Source of the DNA: Actinomyces sp.
GTDB taxonomy: Bacteria; Actinomycetota; Actinomycetes; Actinomycetales; Actinomycetaceae
Length of the DNA stretch: 39,800 nucleotides
Assembly (NCBI GenBank): GCA_018375675.1
Contig: JAHACW010000019.1
Span: 1-39,800 of the forward strand
Reading direction: 5' to 3'
The notes under the pieces were generated by a model. That model was given only the letters and a program-made list of their open reading frames with translations. It was not told the origin of the DNA and made no database searches. Positions 8,549 through 17,058 of the stretch are shown in pieces; position 1 is the first letter of the stretch; every line of letters starts with the position of its first letter. A program made the translations under genes and the position numbers.

Positions 8549-8567
8549 TAAGATTAGCCTTGCTTAA
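8549..8567 (+). promoter_or_regulatory. DtxR/IdeR-like iron box before ndh
   Basis: TAAGATTAGCCTTGCTTAA matches the 19-bp DtxR/IdeR consensus (TTAGGTTAGSCTAACCTAA) at 14 positions by eye. The first six bases, TAAGAT, can also serve as a -10 box, so a bound repressor would cover the promoter. The site ends 15 nt before the ndh start codon. Confidence 0.45.
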
Positions 8568-8582
8568 TTGAAGGAGAGTCTT

Positions 8583-9950
8583 ATGTCCCGCCACCGCATT
8601 GTCATCATCGGTTCCGGCTTCGCAGGCCTGACAGCAGCTCGTCGACTGAAGAACGCCGACGCCGATATCACCATCCTGGCCCGCACATCGCACCATCTCT
8701 TCCAGCCCCTGCTATACCAGGTCGCGACGGGCATTCTCTCCGAGGGCGACATCGCCCCCACCACGCGCGAGATCCTGCGCGGTCAGAAGAACGTGACCGT
8801 CCTGCAGGCCCTCGTCGAGGAGATCGACGTCGAGACTCGCACCGTCAAGTGGCGCAACCACAACAAGCACGAGCGCACCGAATACGACACGCTGATCGTC
8901 GCGGCGGGCGCAGGCCAGTCCTACTTCGGCAACGACCACTTCGCGGTCTTCGCGCCGGGCATGAAGACGATCGACGACGCCCTCGAGCTGCGCGCGCGCA
9001 TTTTCGGCGCCTTCGAGCTGGCCGAGATCGAGACCGACCCGACTGCGGTCGACAAGCTGCTGACTTTCGTCGTCGTAGGCGCCGGCCCGACCGGCGTTGA
9101 GATGGCCGGACAGATCCGCGAGCTCGCCTCTCATACACTCAAGGGCGAGTTCCGAAACATCGACCCGACCAAGGCGCGCGTCATCCTGGTGGACGGCGCC
9201 GAGCATCCGCTCCCCCCGTTCGGCGAGGAGCTCGGCCTCAAGACCGAAGAGGCCCTGGCCAAGCTTGGCGTCGAGATGAAGATGAACGCTTTCGTCACCG
9301 GCGTGGACTCCGAGGGCGTGACCCTCAAATACAAGTCTGGTGAAGAGGAGCGGATCGAGTCCGTGTGCAAGGTGTGGGCCGCCGGAGTCGCAGCGAGCCC
9401 GCTGGGCCGCGCACTCGGCGAGGCCACGGGCGCCGAGGTGGACCGTGCAGGGCGCGTCACCGTCAACAAGGACCTCACCCTGCCGGGCCACCCCGAGATC
9501 TTCGTACTGGGCGACATGATGGCTTTCCCGGGCGTACCGGGCGTCGCGCAGGGCGCGATTCAGTCTGCGCGCTTCGCTGCCGACACAATCGCCGCTCGCC
9601 TGGCGGGTCGCACCCCGAAGGCCACCGAGTTCGTCTACAACGACAAGGGCTCAATGGCGACGATCGCGCGTTTTAAGGCGGTCGTCAAGATGGGTAACAC
9701 GAAGCTGACCGGCTTCGTCGCGTGGGTTGCCTGGTGCTTCCTGCACCTGCTCTACATCGTCGGCTTCAAGTCGCAGGTGGGCACGCTCGTCAGCTGGTTC
9801 TTCAGCTTCCTGTCCGGCGCGCGCCCCCAGCGCACGACCACGAACCAGCAGCTGGTGGGACGCCTCGCCCTGGAGCAGCTCGGTGCCGGCGCATCCGGCA
9901 AGCTCGTCGTCGGCGAAGATGTCGCCGAGGAGCAGGGTCAAGAGGACTGA
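8583..9950 (+). CDS. ndh: Type II NADH:quinone dehydrogenase (NDH-2)
   Basis: 455-residue FAD flavoprotein that passes electrons from NADH to the quinone pool without pumping protons. Two Rossmann motifs are visible: IIGSGFAGLTAA (about 7-18, FAD) and VVVGAGPTGVEMAG (about 164-177, NADH). The second FAD contact GDMMAF follows at about 310-315. A hydrophobic C-terminal segment (about 375-410, WCFLHLLYIVGF) matches the amphipathic membrane anchor of NDH-2. The ATG is preceded by GAAGGAGAG. A DtxR/IdeR-like box overlaps the promoter, hinting at iron control. The gene appears monocistronic, with a strong terminator 35 nt downstream. Confidence 0.92.
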   Translation: MSRHRIVIIGSGFAGLTAARRLKNADADITILARTSHHLFQPLLYQVATGILSEGDIAPTTREILRGQKNVTVLQALVEEIDVETRTVKWRNHNKHERTEYDTLIVAAGAGQSYFGNDHFAVFAPGMKTIDDALELRARIFGAFELAEIETDPTAVDKLLTFVVVGAGPTGVEMAGQIRELASHTLKGEFRNIDPTKARVILVDGAEHPLPPFGEELGLKTEEALAKLGVEMKMNAFVTGVDSEGVTLKYKSGEEERIESVCKVWAAGVAASPLGRALGEATGAEVDRAGRVTVNKDLTLPGHPEIFVLGDMMAFPGVPGVAQGAIQSARFAADTIAARLAGRTPKATEFVYNDKGSMATIARFKAVVKMGNTKLTGFVAWVAWCFLHLLYIVGFKSQVGTLVSWFFSFLSGARPQRTTTNQQLVGRLALEQLGAGASGKLVVGEDVAEEQGQED

Positions 9951-9984
9951 CGCGCATCGCGCACACTCCTCGAAGCAAACACTG

Positions 9985-10014
9985 AGGGGCCGGAAGCTTT
10001 CGCTCCCGGCCCCT
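9985..10014 (+). terminator. Hairpin terminator after ndh
   Basis: Perfect 9-bp stem AGGGGCCGG / CCGGCCCCT with a 12-nt loop, followed by TGGCGTTTG. It lies between ndh and the convergent tRNA gene and may end both transcripts. Confidence 0.75.
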
Positions 10015-10022
10015 GGCGTTTG

Positions 10023-10096
10023 TGGGCCCTACCGGGCTCGAACCGATGACCTTCTGGGTGTAAACCAGACGCTCTAGCCAACTGAGCTAAAGGCCC
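10023..10096 (-). tRNA. tRNA-Val (anticodon TAC)
   Basis: A 74-nt cloverleaf folds on the minus strand: acceptor GGGCCTT / AGGGCCC (one G-U pair), D stem GCTC / GAGC, anticodon stem TCTGG / CCAGA with loop TTTACAC (anticodon TAC, decoding GUA), T stem ATCGG / CCGGT with loop TTCGAGC, and discriminator A. The bases after the discriminator are CA, so the CCA tail is not encoded. Confidence 0.95.
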
Positions 10097-10197
10097 CACG
10101 CACGCGCCAATCTACCAGAACAGGCACGCACGGTCACATCCGAGGCCGAGCGTCACAACACATAACAGCGCTAGGCCGCCCAGGCCTCGTCGAAAAA

Positions 10198-10599
10198 CTA
10201 GCGGCGCGAACGCGGACGCGCGGTCAGGCGCACGCCCGCCCAGTTGTCTCCCAGCGCCGTCGACGTCGTCGCGTGCAGGCCCGCGATCTCCGCAGCCTCC
10301 TCCACGTCGCCCACACGCACGGAATTGGGACGTCCAGGCTTGGGGATCAGCACCCAAATCAGCCCGCCATCATCCAGGTTAGACATCGCGTCCACGAGCA
10401 CGTCCGCGAGGTCCTCTTCCTCGGCGTCATCCGCGCGCCACCAGACGATCGCTCCGTCGACGACGTCCGCATAATCGACGTCAACGATCGGATGCCCCGT
10501 CTCCCCTTCAATCGCTTCGCGCACGGCCTGATCCACGTCATCATCGACGTAGAATTCCTGCACGATCGCATCGGACGCAAAACCCAGGCTCACTGCCAT
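10198..10599 (-). CDS. DUF3052 family protein
   Basis: 133-residue soluble acidic protein of the actinobacterial DUF3052 family. It has an N-terminal LGFASDAIVQEFYVDDDVD segment, a central D/E-rich block (DDAEEEDLADVLVDAM, about 58-73) and the conserved IWVLIPKPGRP motif (about 82-92) before an Arg-rich tail. The family has no established function, but in mycobacteria a member sits close to aceE as here. A GTG directly precedes the ATG and could be the start. The gene is divergent from aceE across a 320-nt intergenic region. Confidence 0.85.
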   Translation of the reverse strand: MAVSLGFASDAIVQEFYVDDDVDQAVREAIEGETGHPIVDVDYADVVDGAIVWWRADDAEEEDLADVLVDAMSNLDDGGLIWVLIPKPGRPNSVRVGDVEEAAEIAGLHATTSTALGDNWAGVRLTARPRSRR

Positions 10600-10602
10600 C
10601 AC

Positions 10603-10922
10603 GCAGCACCGCCCATCAAGGAGCTGGCGCTCAGTGTCATATCAACGTTCACGCCTTCATCCTAGGGCATTGGAGCTACTGGAATGCAAGGGATGGACCA
10701 CGATAAAAGACCCCTACGATGACTCCCCCGCCTGAGCTGCGGATTCATTCGACGCGGAACGCCTACCAAGCGGTGATGCGCACGTCATAGTCACAAACCG
10801 AGGCAAACACTCGCAAAGGTCTGCCAATAGTGGGACAATGGTCCCGATATGTGCGGTGTCGCCAGAGGACACCGCTCACGCACGCTGCGCAAGCAGCACC
10901 GAGTCAAGCGAGAAGGTACACC
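10603..10922. other. 320-nt divergent intergenic region between DUF3052 and aceE
   Basis: No gene is seen here. On the aceE side it holds the dyad GGGAC-aatg-GTCCC at 10832-10845 and an 8-bp hairpin at 10853-10875. GACAAT (10835-10840) and GATATG (10846-10851) are possible -10 hexamers. On the minus strand TATGAC (10636-10641) is a weak -10 candidate for DUF3052. The middle (10665-10800) shows nothing recognisable. Confidence 0.5.
10853..10875 (+). promoter_or_regulatory. Hairpin in the aceE 5' leader
   Basis: GCGGTGTC / GACACCGC is a perfect 8-bp stem with a 7-nt loop, ending 47 nt before the aceE start. No U-tract follows, so it is not an obvious terminator. It could be an mRNA-stabilising or regulatory hairpin, or the dyad of an operator. 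Confidence 0.45.
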
Positions 10923-13670
10923 GTGAGCCAACTCCACGAGTCCCATCCAGTCGTCGTCAACGGCCTGATTCCCCAGGTTCCCGACAACGATCCCCAGGAG
11001 ACCGCTGAATGGGTTGAGTCCCTGTCCGGGCTCATCAACGAAAAGGGCGGCCCCCGCGCACGCTACATCCTGCTGCACATGCTGGACGAAGCACGCCGCA
11101 ACGGCGTTCAGCTCCCCCAGGAATACACGACCCCCTACGTCAACACCATCCCCGTTGACCAGGAGCCTTACTTCCCCGGCGACGAAGCCATGGAGCGCGA
11201 ATACCGCCGTTGGATCCGCTGGAACGCCGCCGTCCAGGTGACGCGCGCACAGCGCCCCGGCGTCAAGGTGGGCGGACACATCTCGTCCTACGCCTCGGTT
11301 GCCACCCTCTACGAAGTCGGCCTCAACCACTTCTTCCGCGGCAAGGACCACCCCGGCGGCGGCGACCACGTGTTCTTCCAGGGACACGCCTCCCCCGGCC
11401 CCTACGCCCGCGCGTTCCTCGAGGGACGTCTCTCCGAAGAGCAGATGGACGGTTTCCGTCAGCAGGTCTCCACGGAGCACGGCCTGCCCTCGTACCCGCA
11501 CCCGCGCCAGCTCGATGAGTTCTGGGAGTTCCCCACGGTCTCCCTCGGCCTGGGTCCTGCCGAGGCCATCTACCAGGCCTGGTTCGACCGTTACCTGCAC
11601 ATGAACGGCATCAAGGACACGTCGCAGCAGCACACGTGGGCCTTCATCGGCGACGGTGAGATGGACGAGCCCGAGTCCCGCGGCATGCTCCAGCTCGCCG
11701 CTCAGCAGCGCCTGGACAACCTGACCTTCGTCATCAACTGCAACCTGCAGCGTCTCGACGGCCCGGTGCGCGGCAACGGCAAGATCATCCAGGAGCTCGA
11801 GGCGTTCTTCAAGGGCGCCGGCTGGAACGTCATCAAGGTCATCTGGGGCCGCGGCTGGGACCAGCTGCTTGCCGCCGACAAGGACGACGCCCTCGTCCAC
11901 GTCATGAACGAGACCCTGGACGGCGACTACCAGACCTTCCGCGCGAACGACGGCGCCTACGTGCGTGAGCACTTCTTCGGCCGCGACCCGCGCACCAAGG
12001 AAATGGTCAAGAACTGGACCGATGAGCAGCTCTGGGAGCTCAAGCGCGGCGGCCACGACTACCGCAAGGTCTACGCCGCCTACAAGGCCGCCATGGACCA
12101 CACCGGCCAGCCCACGGTCGTCCTCGCGCACACCATTAAGGGCTACGCCCTGGGCACGCACTTCGCCGGCCGTAACTCGACGCACCAGATGAAGAAGCTG
12201 ACGCTCGAGGACGCCAAGCAGCTGCGCGACCGCCTGCAGATTCCGATCACGGACGAGGAACTCGAGCGCGATCCCTACATGCCCCCGTACTACATGCCGC
12301 CGGCCGATCACCCGGCCCTGCAGTACATGAAGGAGCGCCGCGAGATCCTCGGCGGTTGGGTGCCCGAACGCCGCGCCGACCGTCAGCCGAAGCTTCCCGC
12401 CCTGCCCACGCGTCCCTTCGACGCGCTGTCCAAGGGCTCCGGCAAGCTCGAGGTCGCCACGACCATGGCTCTCGTGCGCCTCATCAAGGACCTCCTCAAG
12501 GACAAGGAGGTCGGCAAGTACTTCGTGCCGATCATCCCCGACGAGGCCCGTACCTTCGGCCTGGACGCGATCTTCCCGTCGGCGAAGATCTTCAACACGA
12601 CAGGCCAGTCCTACACGCCCGTCGACGCGGACATGATGCTGTCCTACCGTGAGTCCGAGCAGGGCCGCATCCTGCATACGGGCATCACCGAGGCCGGCTC
12701 GTCGGCCGCCTTCCAGGTCGTCGGCACGGCGTACGCCACGCACGACCTGCCGATGGTGCCGATCTACATCTTCTACTCGATGTTCGGCTTCCAGCGTACC
12801 GGTGACCAGTTCTGGGCAGCCGGCGACCAGCTGACCAAGGGCTTCGTCATCGGTGCGACCGCCGGTCGCACGACGCTTGCGGGTGAGGGCCTGCAGCACA
12901 TGGACGGCCACTCGCAGGTCCTGGCTGCCACCAACCACGCGTTCGTCTCCTACGACCCTGCCTACGCGTACGAAATCCGCTACATCATGGCCGACGGTCT
13001 CGAGCGTATGTACGGCGACGCGGGCGACCGCGATCCGAACGTCATGTACTACATCACCGTGTACAACGAGCCGATCCACCAGCCGGCCGAGCCGGAGAAC
13101 GTGGACGTCGAAGGCATCATCAAGGGTATTTACAACCTCGATGAGCACCAGAACTTCGGTGGCCCCAAGGCTCAGCTGCTCGCCTCCGGCGTGGGCGTGC
13201 CGTGGGCGCGCGAGGCTCGCGAGCTGCTGGCCCGCGACTGGGGTGTGGACGCCGCCGTGTGGTCCGTGACCTCGTGGAACGAGCTGCGTCGCGACGGTCT
13301 GGATGCCGAGGAGCACAACTTCCTGCACCCGTCCGAGCCGCGCCGCACGCCCTACGTGTCGACGAAGCTCGCGGGTCGCGAGGGTCCGTTCGTGGCTTCC
13401 TCCGACTTCGACCGTATGCTGCCCGACCAGATCCGCCAGTGGGTCCCCGGTGACTACCACGTGCTCGGCGCGGATGGCTTCGGCTTCTCCGACACCCGTC
13501 GCGCGGCCCGTCGTTGGTACCACATCGACGCCGAGTCGATGGTCGTGCGCACGCTGGCTGCCCTGGCCGACAAGGGTCAGGTTGACCCGTCCGTCGTCCA
13601 GCAGGCGATCGAGAAGTACGACCTGTTCAACTACTCGATCCAGGGCAACGACCACGCTGGCGAGGAATGA
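10923..13670 (+). CDS. aceE: Pyruvate dehydrogenase E1 component, homodimeric type
   Basis: 915-residue thiamine-diphosphate enzyme that decarboxylates pyruvate and acetylates the lipoyl group of E2. The long single-chain form is typical of Actinobacteria and Proteobacteria. Visible landmarks: GGHISSYAS (about 116-124), the ThDP-binding [10 protein letters not shown] motif (about 242-251) ending in NCNLQRLDG (about 273-281), the HTIKGYALG and NSTHQMKKL segments that contribute active-site histidines, and the C-terminal domain with [12 protein letters not shown] (about 847-858). The GTG start follows GAGAAGGT; an upstream frame extension overlaps the promoter dyads. A very strong terminator follows. 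Lipoylation of its partner E2 depends on the nearby lipB and lipA. Confidence 0.97.
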   Translation: MSQLHESHPVVVNGLIPQVPDNDPQETAEWVESLSGLINEKGGPRARYILLHMLDEARRNGVQLPQEYTTPYVNTIPVDQEPYFPGDEAMEREYRRWIRWNAAVQVTRAQRPGVKVGGHISSYASVATLYEVGLNHFFRGKDHPGGGDHVFFQGHASPGPYARAFLEGRLSEEQMDGFRQQVSTEHGLPSYPHPRQLDEFWEFPTVSLGLGPAEAIYQAWFDRYLHMNGIKDTSQQHTWAFIGDGEMDEPESRGMLQLAAQQRLDNLTFVINCNLQRLDGPVRGNGKIIQELEAFFKGAGWNVIKVIWGRGWDQLLAADKDDALVHVMNETLDGDYQTFRANDGAYVREHFFGRDPRTKEMVKNWTDEQLWELKRGGHDYRKVYAAYKAAMDHTGQPTVVLAHTIKGYALGTHFAGRNSTHQMKKLTLEDAKQLRDRLQIPITDEELERDPYMPPYYMPPADHPALQYMKERREILGGWVPERRADRQPKLPALPTRPFDALSKGSGKLEVATTMALVRLIKDLLKDKEVGKYFVPIIPDEARTFGLDAIFPSAKIFNTTGQSYTPVDADMMLSYRESEQGRILHTGITEAGSSAAFQVVGTAYATHDLPMVPIYIFYSMFGFQRTGDQFWAAGDQLTKGFVIGATAGRTTLAGEGLQHMDGHSQVLAATNHAFVSYDPAYAYEIRYIMADGLERMYGDAGDRDPNVMYYITVYNEPIHQPAEPENVDVEGIIKGIYNLDEHQNFGGPKAQLLASGVGVPWAREARELLARDWGVDAAVWSVTSWNELRRDGLDAEEHNFLHPSEPRRTPYVSTKLAGREGPFVASSDFDRMLPDQIRQWVPGDYHVLGADGFGFSDTRRAARRWYHIDAESMVVRTLAALADKGQVDPSVVQQAIEKYDLFNYSIQGNDHAGEE

Positions 13671-13721
13671 TCGTCGCTAGGCCCGCGCTCCTCCATCGCG
13701 GTGCCCAGCGGTCATGAGAAT

Positions 13722-13756
13722 GAGGCCGGGGATCCCCACACGGGGTCCCCGGCCTC
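13722..13756 (+). terminator. Strong hairpin terminator after aceE (copy 1 of a repeated element)
   Basis: GAGGCCGGGGAtCCCC - acac - GGGGTCCCCGGCCTC, an almost perfect 15-bp stem, followed by GTCGTTTGCGCC. Almost the same element recurs at 14411-14450 on the other side of the flavin reductase-like gene. Confidence 0.85.
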
Positions 13757-13808
13757 GTCGTTTGCGCCAAGCAATGGGATCGACGCTGCCTCTCCGCCGT
13801 ATCCGGCA

Positions 13809-13814
13809 CACAAT
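13809..13814 (+). promoter_or_regulatory. -10 element, leaderless promoter for the flavin reductase-like gene
   Basis: CACAAT (4 of 6 to consensus) is followed by 6 nt (AGACCC) and the ATG. No Shine-Dalgarno is present. Weak on its own, but it fits the pattern of several other genes in the window. Confidence 0.42.
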
Positions 13815-13820
13815 AGACCC

Positions 13821-14390
13821 ATGCACGTTCCCTACGAAACCGAAAAGTTCTACTACGGCTTTCCTGTCTACATCCTGGCCTACCCGGACGAGGCCGTCGG
13901 CGTCGGCATCACGACGGGTTCGTCGTCATACTCGCTGGGGCAGATGGTCATGATCGGCTGCGACTCAACGACACATGCGGCGCGCACGATCAAGCGCTCC
14001 GGCGTATGCTCCCTCAATCTGTTCGGTGCCGAGGCCATGGGGCTTTTCGAGTACGCGGGAACAGTCTCGGGCGGCGATAAGCTCCGCGACGCGCAAGTGC
14101 CTTCGAGCGATCACGACGGCATCCCCGTGCTCAACGGCTCTCAGATGAGCCTGCTGTGCCGTGTCCTGGAGGCCACGGATGACGGCACTTACACGCACTT
14201 CCGTTGCGAGATCACCGGGCGCCTGGTCGACTCCGCGCTGATCGATGATCGCGGCCGCTTCCGCTACGAGGACCTGCGCACCGTGGAGTACGTGGGCGAC
14301 GCGCGCAGGCGCATCTACCGGTACTTCTCGGACAGGGTGGAGCGTTTTGGCACTTTCGTGCGCTCGTTCAAGGAGTCTCTGCTCCCCTAG
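13821..14390 (+). CDS. Flavin reductase-like (FMN-binding split-barrel) protein
   Basis: 189-residue protein resembling small FMN-binding flavin reductase-like proteins. Recognised segments are YYGFPVYIL (near residues 10-18), the TTGSSSYSLG loop (about 32-41) likely to contact flavin, and SGGDKLRDA with HDGIPVLNGSQ (about 84-92 and 97-107), which follow the family's order. Whether it reduces free flavin or serves another FMN-dependent reaction cannot be told from the sequence. The ATG was chosen because similarity begins there; the 40 in-frame codons before it overlap the aceE terminator. It stands alone between two nearly identical terminators and converges on aspA. Confidence 0.75.
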   Translation: MHVPYETEKFYYGFPVYILAYPDEAVGVGITTGSSSYSLGQMVMIGCDSTTHAARTIKRSGVCSLNLFGAEAMGLFEYAGTVSGGDKLRDAQVPSSDHDGIPVLNGSQMSLLCRVLEATDDGTYTHFRCEITGRLVDSALIDDRGRFRYEDLRTVEYVGDARRRIYRYFSDRVERFGTFVRSFKESLLP

Positions 14391-14410
14391 CGACGCCGGC
14401 ACGCAACGAA

Positions 14411-14441
14411 GGCCGGGGATCCACACGCGGGGTCCCCGGCC
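14411..14441. terminator. Bidirectional hairpin terminator (copy 2 of a repeated element)
   Basis: GGCCGGGGA / TCCCCGGCC 9-bp stem, 20 nt after the flavin reductase-like gene and 25 nt beyond the convergent aspA stop. It shares GGCCGGGGATCC and GGGGTCCCCGGCCTCGTCGTT with the aceE terminator. Confidence 0.82.
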
Positions 14442-14465
14442 TCGTCGTTGGCGCGCGCCAGGCGC

Positions 14466-15878
14466 TCAGTCTTCCTCGGTGCCCGCGTACTTCGGGTTCG
14501 CGAGGTTCTCGGGCGACAGAATGCGCTCGACTTCTTCCTCCGACAGGAGCTCCATGTCGTGGATGACTTCGCGGACTGTCTTACCCTCGGCTGCGGCGCG
14601 CTTGCCGACGACGTCGCCCAGGTGGTGACCAATCACGTCGTTGAAGTACGTGACGATACCGATCGAGTTCTCCACGTAGCCGCGGCACACCTCTTCGTTG
14701 GCAGTGATGCCGGTGATGCAGCGCTCGCGCAGCGTATCGCAGGCATTCACGAGGAGGTTGATGGACTCGATGAGCGCCTGTGCGATCACGGGCTCCATGA
14801 CGTTGAGCTGGAGCTGACCGGCCTCAGCCGCCATGGTGACGGTCTGGTCGTTGCCGATAACCTTGAAGCACACCTGGTTGACAACCTCCGGGATGACGGG
14901 GTTGACCTTGGCGGGCATGATCGACGAGCCAGCAGCCATCTTCGGCAGGTTGATCTCGTTGAGGCCGGCGCGGGGGCCGGAAGCCAGCAGACGCAGGTCG
15001 TTGCAGACCTTGGACAACTTGACGGCGCTGCGCTTGATCGTGGCATGCATGGACACGTACGCGCCCGTGTCGGACGTGGCCTCAAGGAGGTTCGGCGAGC
15101 CGACGACGCGCGCACCCGTGATGCGACGCAGGTGGCGCACGACGACCTGCTGGTAGCCGTCCGGGGTATTCAGGCCGGTGCCGATGGCGGTTGCGCCGAG
15201 GTTAGTCTCCAGGAGCAGTTCGGCGTTGTTGACAAGGCGTTCGTCCTCCTCGCGCAGCGTGTGCGCGAAGGCGGAAAACTCGCTGCCAAGAGACATCGGG
15301 ACGGCGTCCTGCAGCTGCGTGCGGCCCATCGTGAGAATGTGGCGGAACTCGGCGCCCTTCTCGTCGAAGGAGTCGGCGAGCTCGTCGATGGCCTTGCGCA
15401 GGCGGTTGACCTTGCGCCACAGGGCGATACGGAAGGCCGTCGGGTACGCGTCGTTCGTGGACTGGGAACGGTTGACGTGATCGTTGGGGTTGATGATGTC
15501 GTAGCGGCCCTTCTCCTCCCCCAGGATCTCGAGCGCGAGGTTCGCAATGACCTCGTTCGCGTTCATGTTGACCGAAGTGCCGGCACCGCCCTGGAACTGG
15601 TCGACGGGGAACTGGTCCATGCAGCGGCCGTTCTCGATGATCTCGTCGCAGGCTGCGATGATCGCCTCGGCCTTAGACGGCTTCATGGCCTTGAGCTGCA
15701 TATTCGCCATGGCGCAGGCCTTCTTCACCTGCGCGAAAGCACGGATCAGCTCGGGCGCTTCATTGATCGTGCGACCCGAGATCTGATAGTTCTCGATTGC
15801 TCGCAGCGTGTGGATGCCCCAGTACGCGTCCTTGGGTACTTCGCGGGTGCCGAGCAGATCTTCTTCGGTGCGGGTCAA
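14466..15878 (-). CDS. aspA: Aspartate ammonia-lyase (aspartase)
   Basis: 470-residue tetrameric enzyme that converts L-aspartate to fumarate and ammonia. It belongs to the fumarase/aspartase superfamily. Aspartase is indicated by [12 protein letters not shown] (about 317-328; class II fumarases usually have MPGKVNP) with the catalytic serine in the mobile loop. [27 protein letters not shown] and [12 protein letters not shown] supply the other conserved active-site regions. The start is a TTG preceded by GGAAGGA, in agreement with the family's TRTEEDLLG beginning. TTCAAC and TAAAGT with 17-bp spacing about 90-110 nt upstream form a plausible promoter. It converges with the flavin reductase-like gene at a shared terminator. 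Confidence 0.94.
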   Translation of the reverse strand: MTRTEEDLLGTREVPKDAYWGIHTLRAIENYQISGRTINEAPELIRAFAQVKKACAMANMQLKAMKPSKAEAIIAACDEIIENGRCMDQFPVDQFQGGAGTSVNMNANEVIANLALEILGEEKGRYDIINPNDHVNRSQSTNDAYPTAFRIALWRKVNRLRKAIDELADSFDEKGAEFRHILTMGRTQLQDAVPMSLGSEFSAFAHTLREEDERLVNNAELLLETNLGATAIGTGLNTPDGYQQVVVRHLRRITGARVVGSPNLLEATSDTGAYVSMHATIKRSAVKLSKVCNDLRLLASGPRAGLNEINLPKMAAGSSIMPAKVNPVIPEVVNQVCFKVIGNDQTVTMAAEAGQLQLNVMEPVIAQALIESINLLVNACDTLRERCITGITANEEVCRGYVENSIGIVTYFNDVIGHHLGDVVGKRAAAEGKTVREVIHDMELLSEEEVERILSPENLANPKYAGTEED

Positions 15879-15962
15879 CGTTGTTCCTTCCGTCTGTTCG
15901 CCGGCCGGTTCGTTCCGGCGGGTGCGCCTCCATGGTAGGTCCTGTAGGCCTGAAATTCCGGC

Positions 15963-15991
15963 ACTTTACGAACATTGGAAGCGTCGTTGAA
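15963..15991 (-). promoter_or_regulatory. Candidate aspA promoter
   Basis: On the minus strand TTCAAC (-35, 15986-15991), 17 bp and TAAAGT (-10, 15963-15968). The distance to the TTG start gives a leader of about 80 nt. Hexamer matches are moderate. Confidence 0.4.
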
Positions 15992-16013
15992 GCTCCGCTG
16001 ACAAGGTCTTTCG

Positions 16014-16385
16014 TTAGTGATTGGACGCGGCGTCAGAAACGGCGTCGAGCAGATCCGCGAGCGTCACCCACTCCTCCACCTGGGAGTCGTTCAGCGTCAC
16101 CTTCGCCTCGCGCTCCACGCGTGCGACGACGGCATAGAGGGACACATCATCCATATCCAGATCGCTGCGCAGCGTCAGCTCTCCGCGTGCATCGGCAGGA
16201 TCGAGCTCCGCCTCGTCGAGCACGGCTTCCATCGCTGCCTCGCGGGCACGATCTTGGGCGGTGTCGACCGCGCTTTCGGACGAGGCCGGGGCCGCGCCAG
16301 GTGCCTCGTCGGATGCATCGGGGTCGACCAGCTGCGCTAAGCCTGCACGCAGCTGGTCACCGAGGAGATCGGCGATAGAGCCCAT
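16014..16385 (-). CDS. Acyl-carrier-protein-like protein without the phosphopantetheine serine
   Basis: 123-residue acidic protein. Its C-terminal half aligns without gaps to acyl carrier proteins of the AcpM/AcpP type: DLDMDDVSLYAVV at about 80-92 corresponds to the carrier motif DLDxDSLSxxEVV, followed by helix II, VTLND and the helix III segment VTLADLLDAV. At the position of the serine that takes up 4'-phosphopantetheine there is Asp, so it should not be able to carry an acyl chain. The N-terminal 45 residues are an Ala/Ser/Asp-rich extension absent from ordinary ACPs. The ATG overlaps the DUF3145 stop by one base (TGATG), implying coupled expression. An ACP reading rests on pattern alignment by eye; its function is unknown. 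Confidence 0.68.
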   Translation of the reverse strand: MGSIADLLGDQLRAGLAQLVDPDASDEAPGAAPASSESAVDTAQDRAREAAMEAVLDEAELDPADARGELTLRSDLDMDDVSLYAVVARVEREAKVTLNDSQVEEWVTLADLLDAVSDAASNH

Positions 16386-16888
16386 CAGCCAACCCGGTTG
16401 TTGAGCCAACGCACGGGCGCACCGGCACCTGCGTGGCGGAAAGATTCGAGTTCGTCATCCCAGGCCTGGCCGAGAGCCAGATCAAGCCCCTCACGCAGCT
16501 CCTCGTACGACGTGGCGGACTCCAGGGCCGCACGGATACGGTCCTCGGGCACGACGACGTTGCCGATGGTGTCCATCTGGGAGTGGAAAATACCGAGGGA
16601 GGGCGTGTGGCACCAGCGACCACCGTCGCTCGAGGCCGTGGCCTCCTCCGTCACCTCGTAACGCAGGTGCTCCCACCCGCGCAGAGCGGACGCCAAACGG
16701 GCGCCCGAGCCGATCGGTCCGACCCACGAGAACTCGCAGCGAACCATGCCCGGCGCCGCTTCCTGGTCCGACCACTGGAGGTGAACCTCCTGGCCAAGCG
16801 CGGTGCCCAGCGCCCACTCGATGTGCGGGCACAGAGCGGGCGGTGTTGAGTGCACGAAAAGTACACCGCGGGTGTATGACCCTCTCAT
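16385..16888 (-). CDS. DUF3145 family protein
   Basis: 167-residue protein of the actinobacterial DUF3145 family. The family opening TRGVLFVHSTPPALCPHIEWALG (about 6-28), the WHLRYEV-type centre (GWEHLRYEV, about 70-78), the GIFHSQMDTIGN motif (about 98-109) and the C-terminal LGQAWDDELESFRHAG (about 138-153) are all present. Its function is unknown; in Streptomyces and relatives it follows fabF at the end of the fabD-fabH-acpP-fabF cluster. Here the fab enzymes are missing and only an ACP-like gene remains beside it. The ATG has a strong AGGAGG site. It is first in a two-gene operon. Confidence 0.9.
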   Translation of the reverse strand: MRGSYTRGVLFVHSTPPALCPHIEWALGTALGQEVHLQWSDQEAAPGMVRCEFSWVGPIGSGARLASALRGWEHLRYEVTEEATASSDGGRWCHTPSLGIFHSQMDTIGNVVVPEDRIRAALESATSYEELREGLDLALGQAWDDELESFRHAGAGAPVRWLNNRVG

Positions 16889-17000
16889 TGTTCCTCCTGT
16901 TGGCTTTGTCAGGATCGTCTTCCCCTACGCCCTAAACTGCCAAGAGTCGCAATGATCTGCGCCGAGACGACGCACACGATGTGGTTACAGAATAGTCGAA

Positions 17001-17033
17001 CGCGCCGGGGAATGCACTCCATTCCCCGGCGCG
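17001..17033. terminator. Hairpin terminator after def
   Basis: Perfect 14-bp stem CGCGCCGGGGAATG / CATTCCCCGGCGCG with a 5-nt loop. It lies 26 nt beyond the def stop on the minus strand and upstream of the DUF3145 promoter region. Confidence 0.85.
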
Positions 17034-17058
17034 TCCACGCCTGCAAGAGGCCAGATGC

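Noticed and set aside
10791..13655. A 954-codon open frame antisense to aceE
   Set aside because: It mirrors aceE codon by codon, is rich in Val/Leu/Arg/Gly with no recognisable domain, and such long antisense frames are normal in high-GC DNA. aceE is unambiguous.
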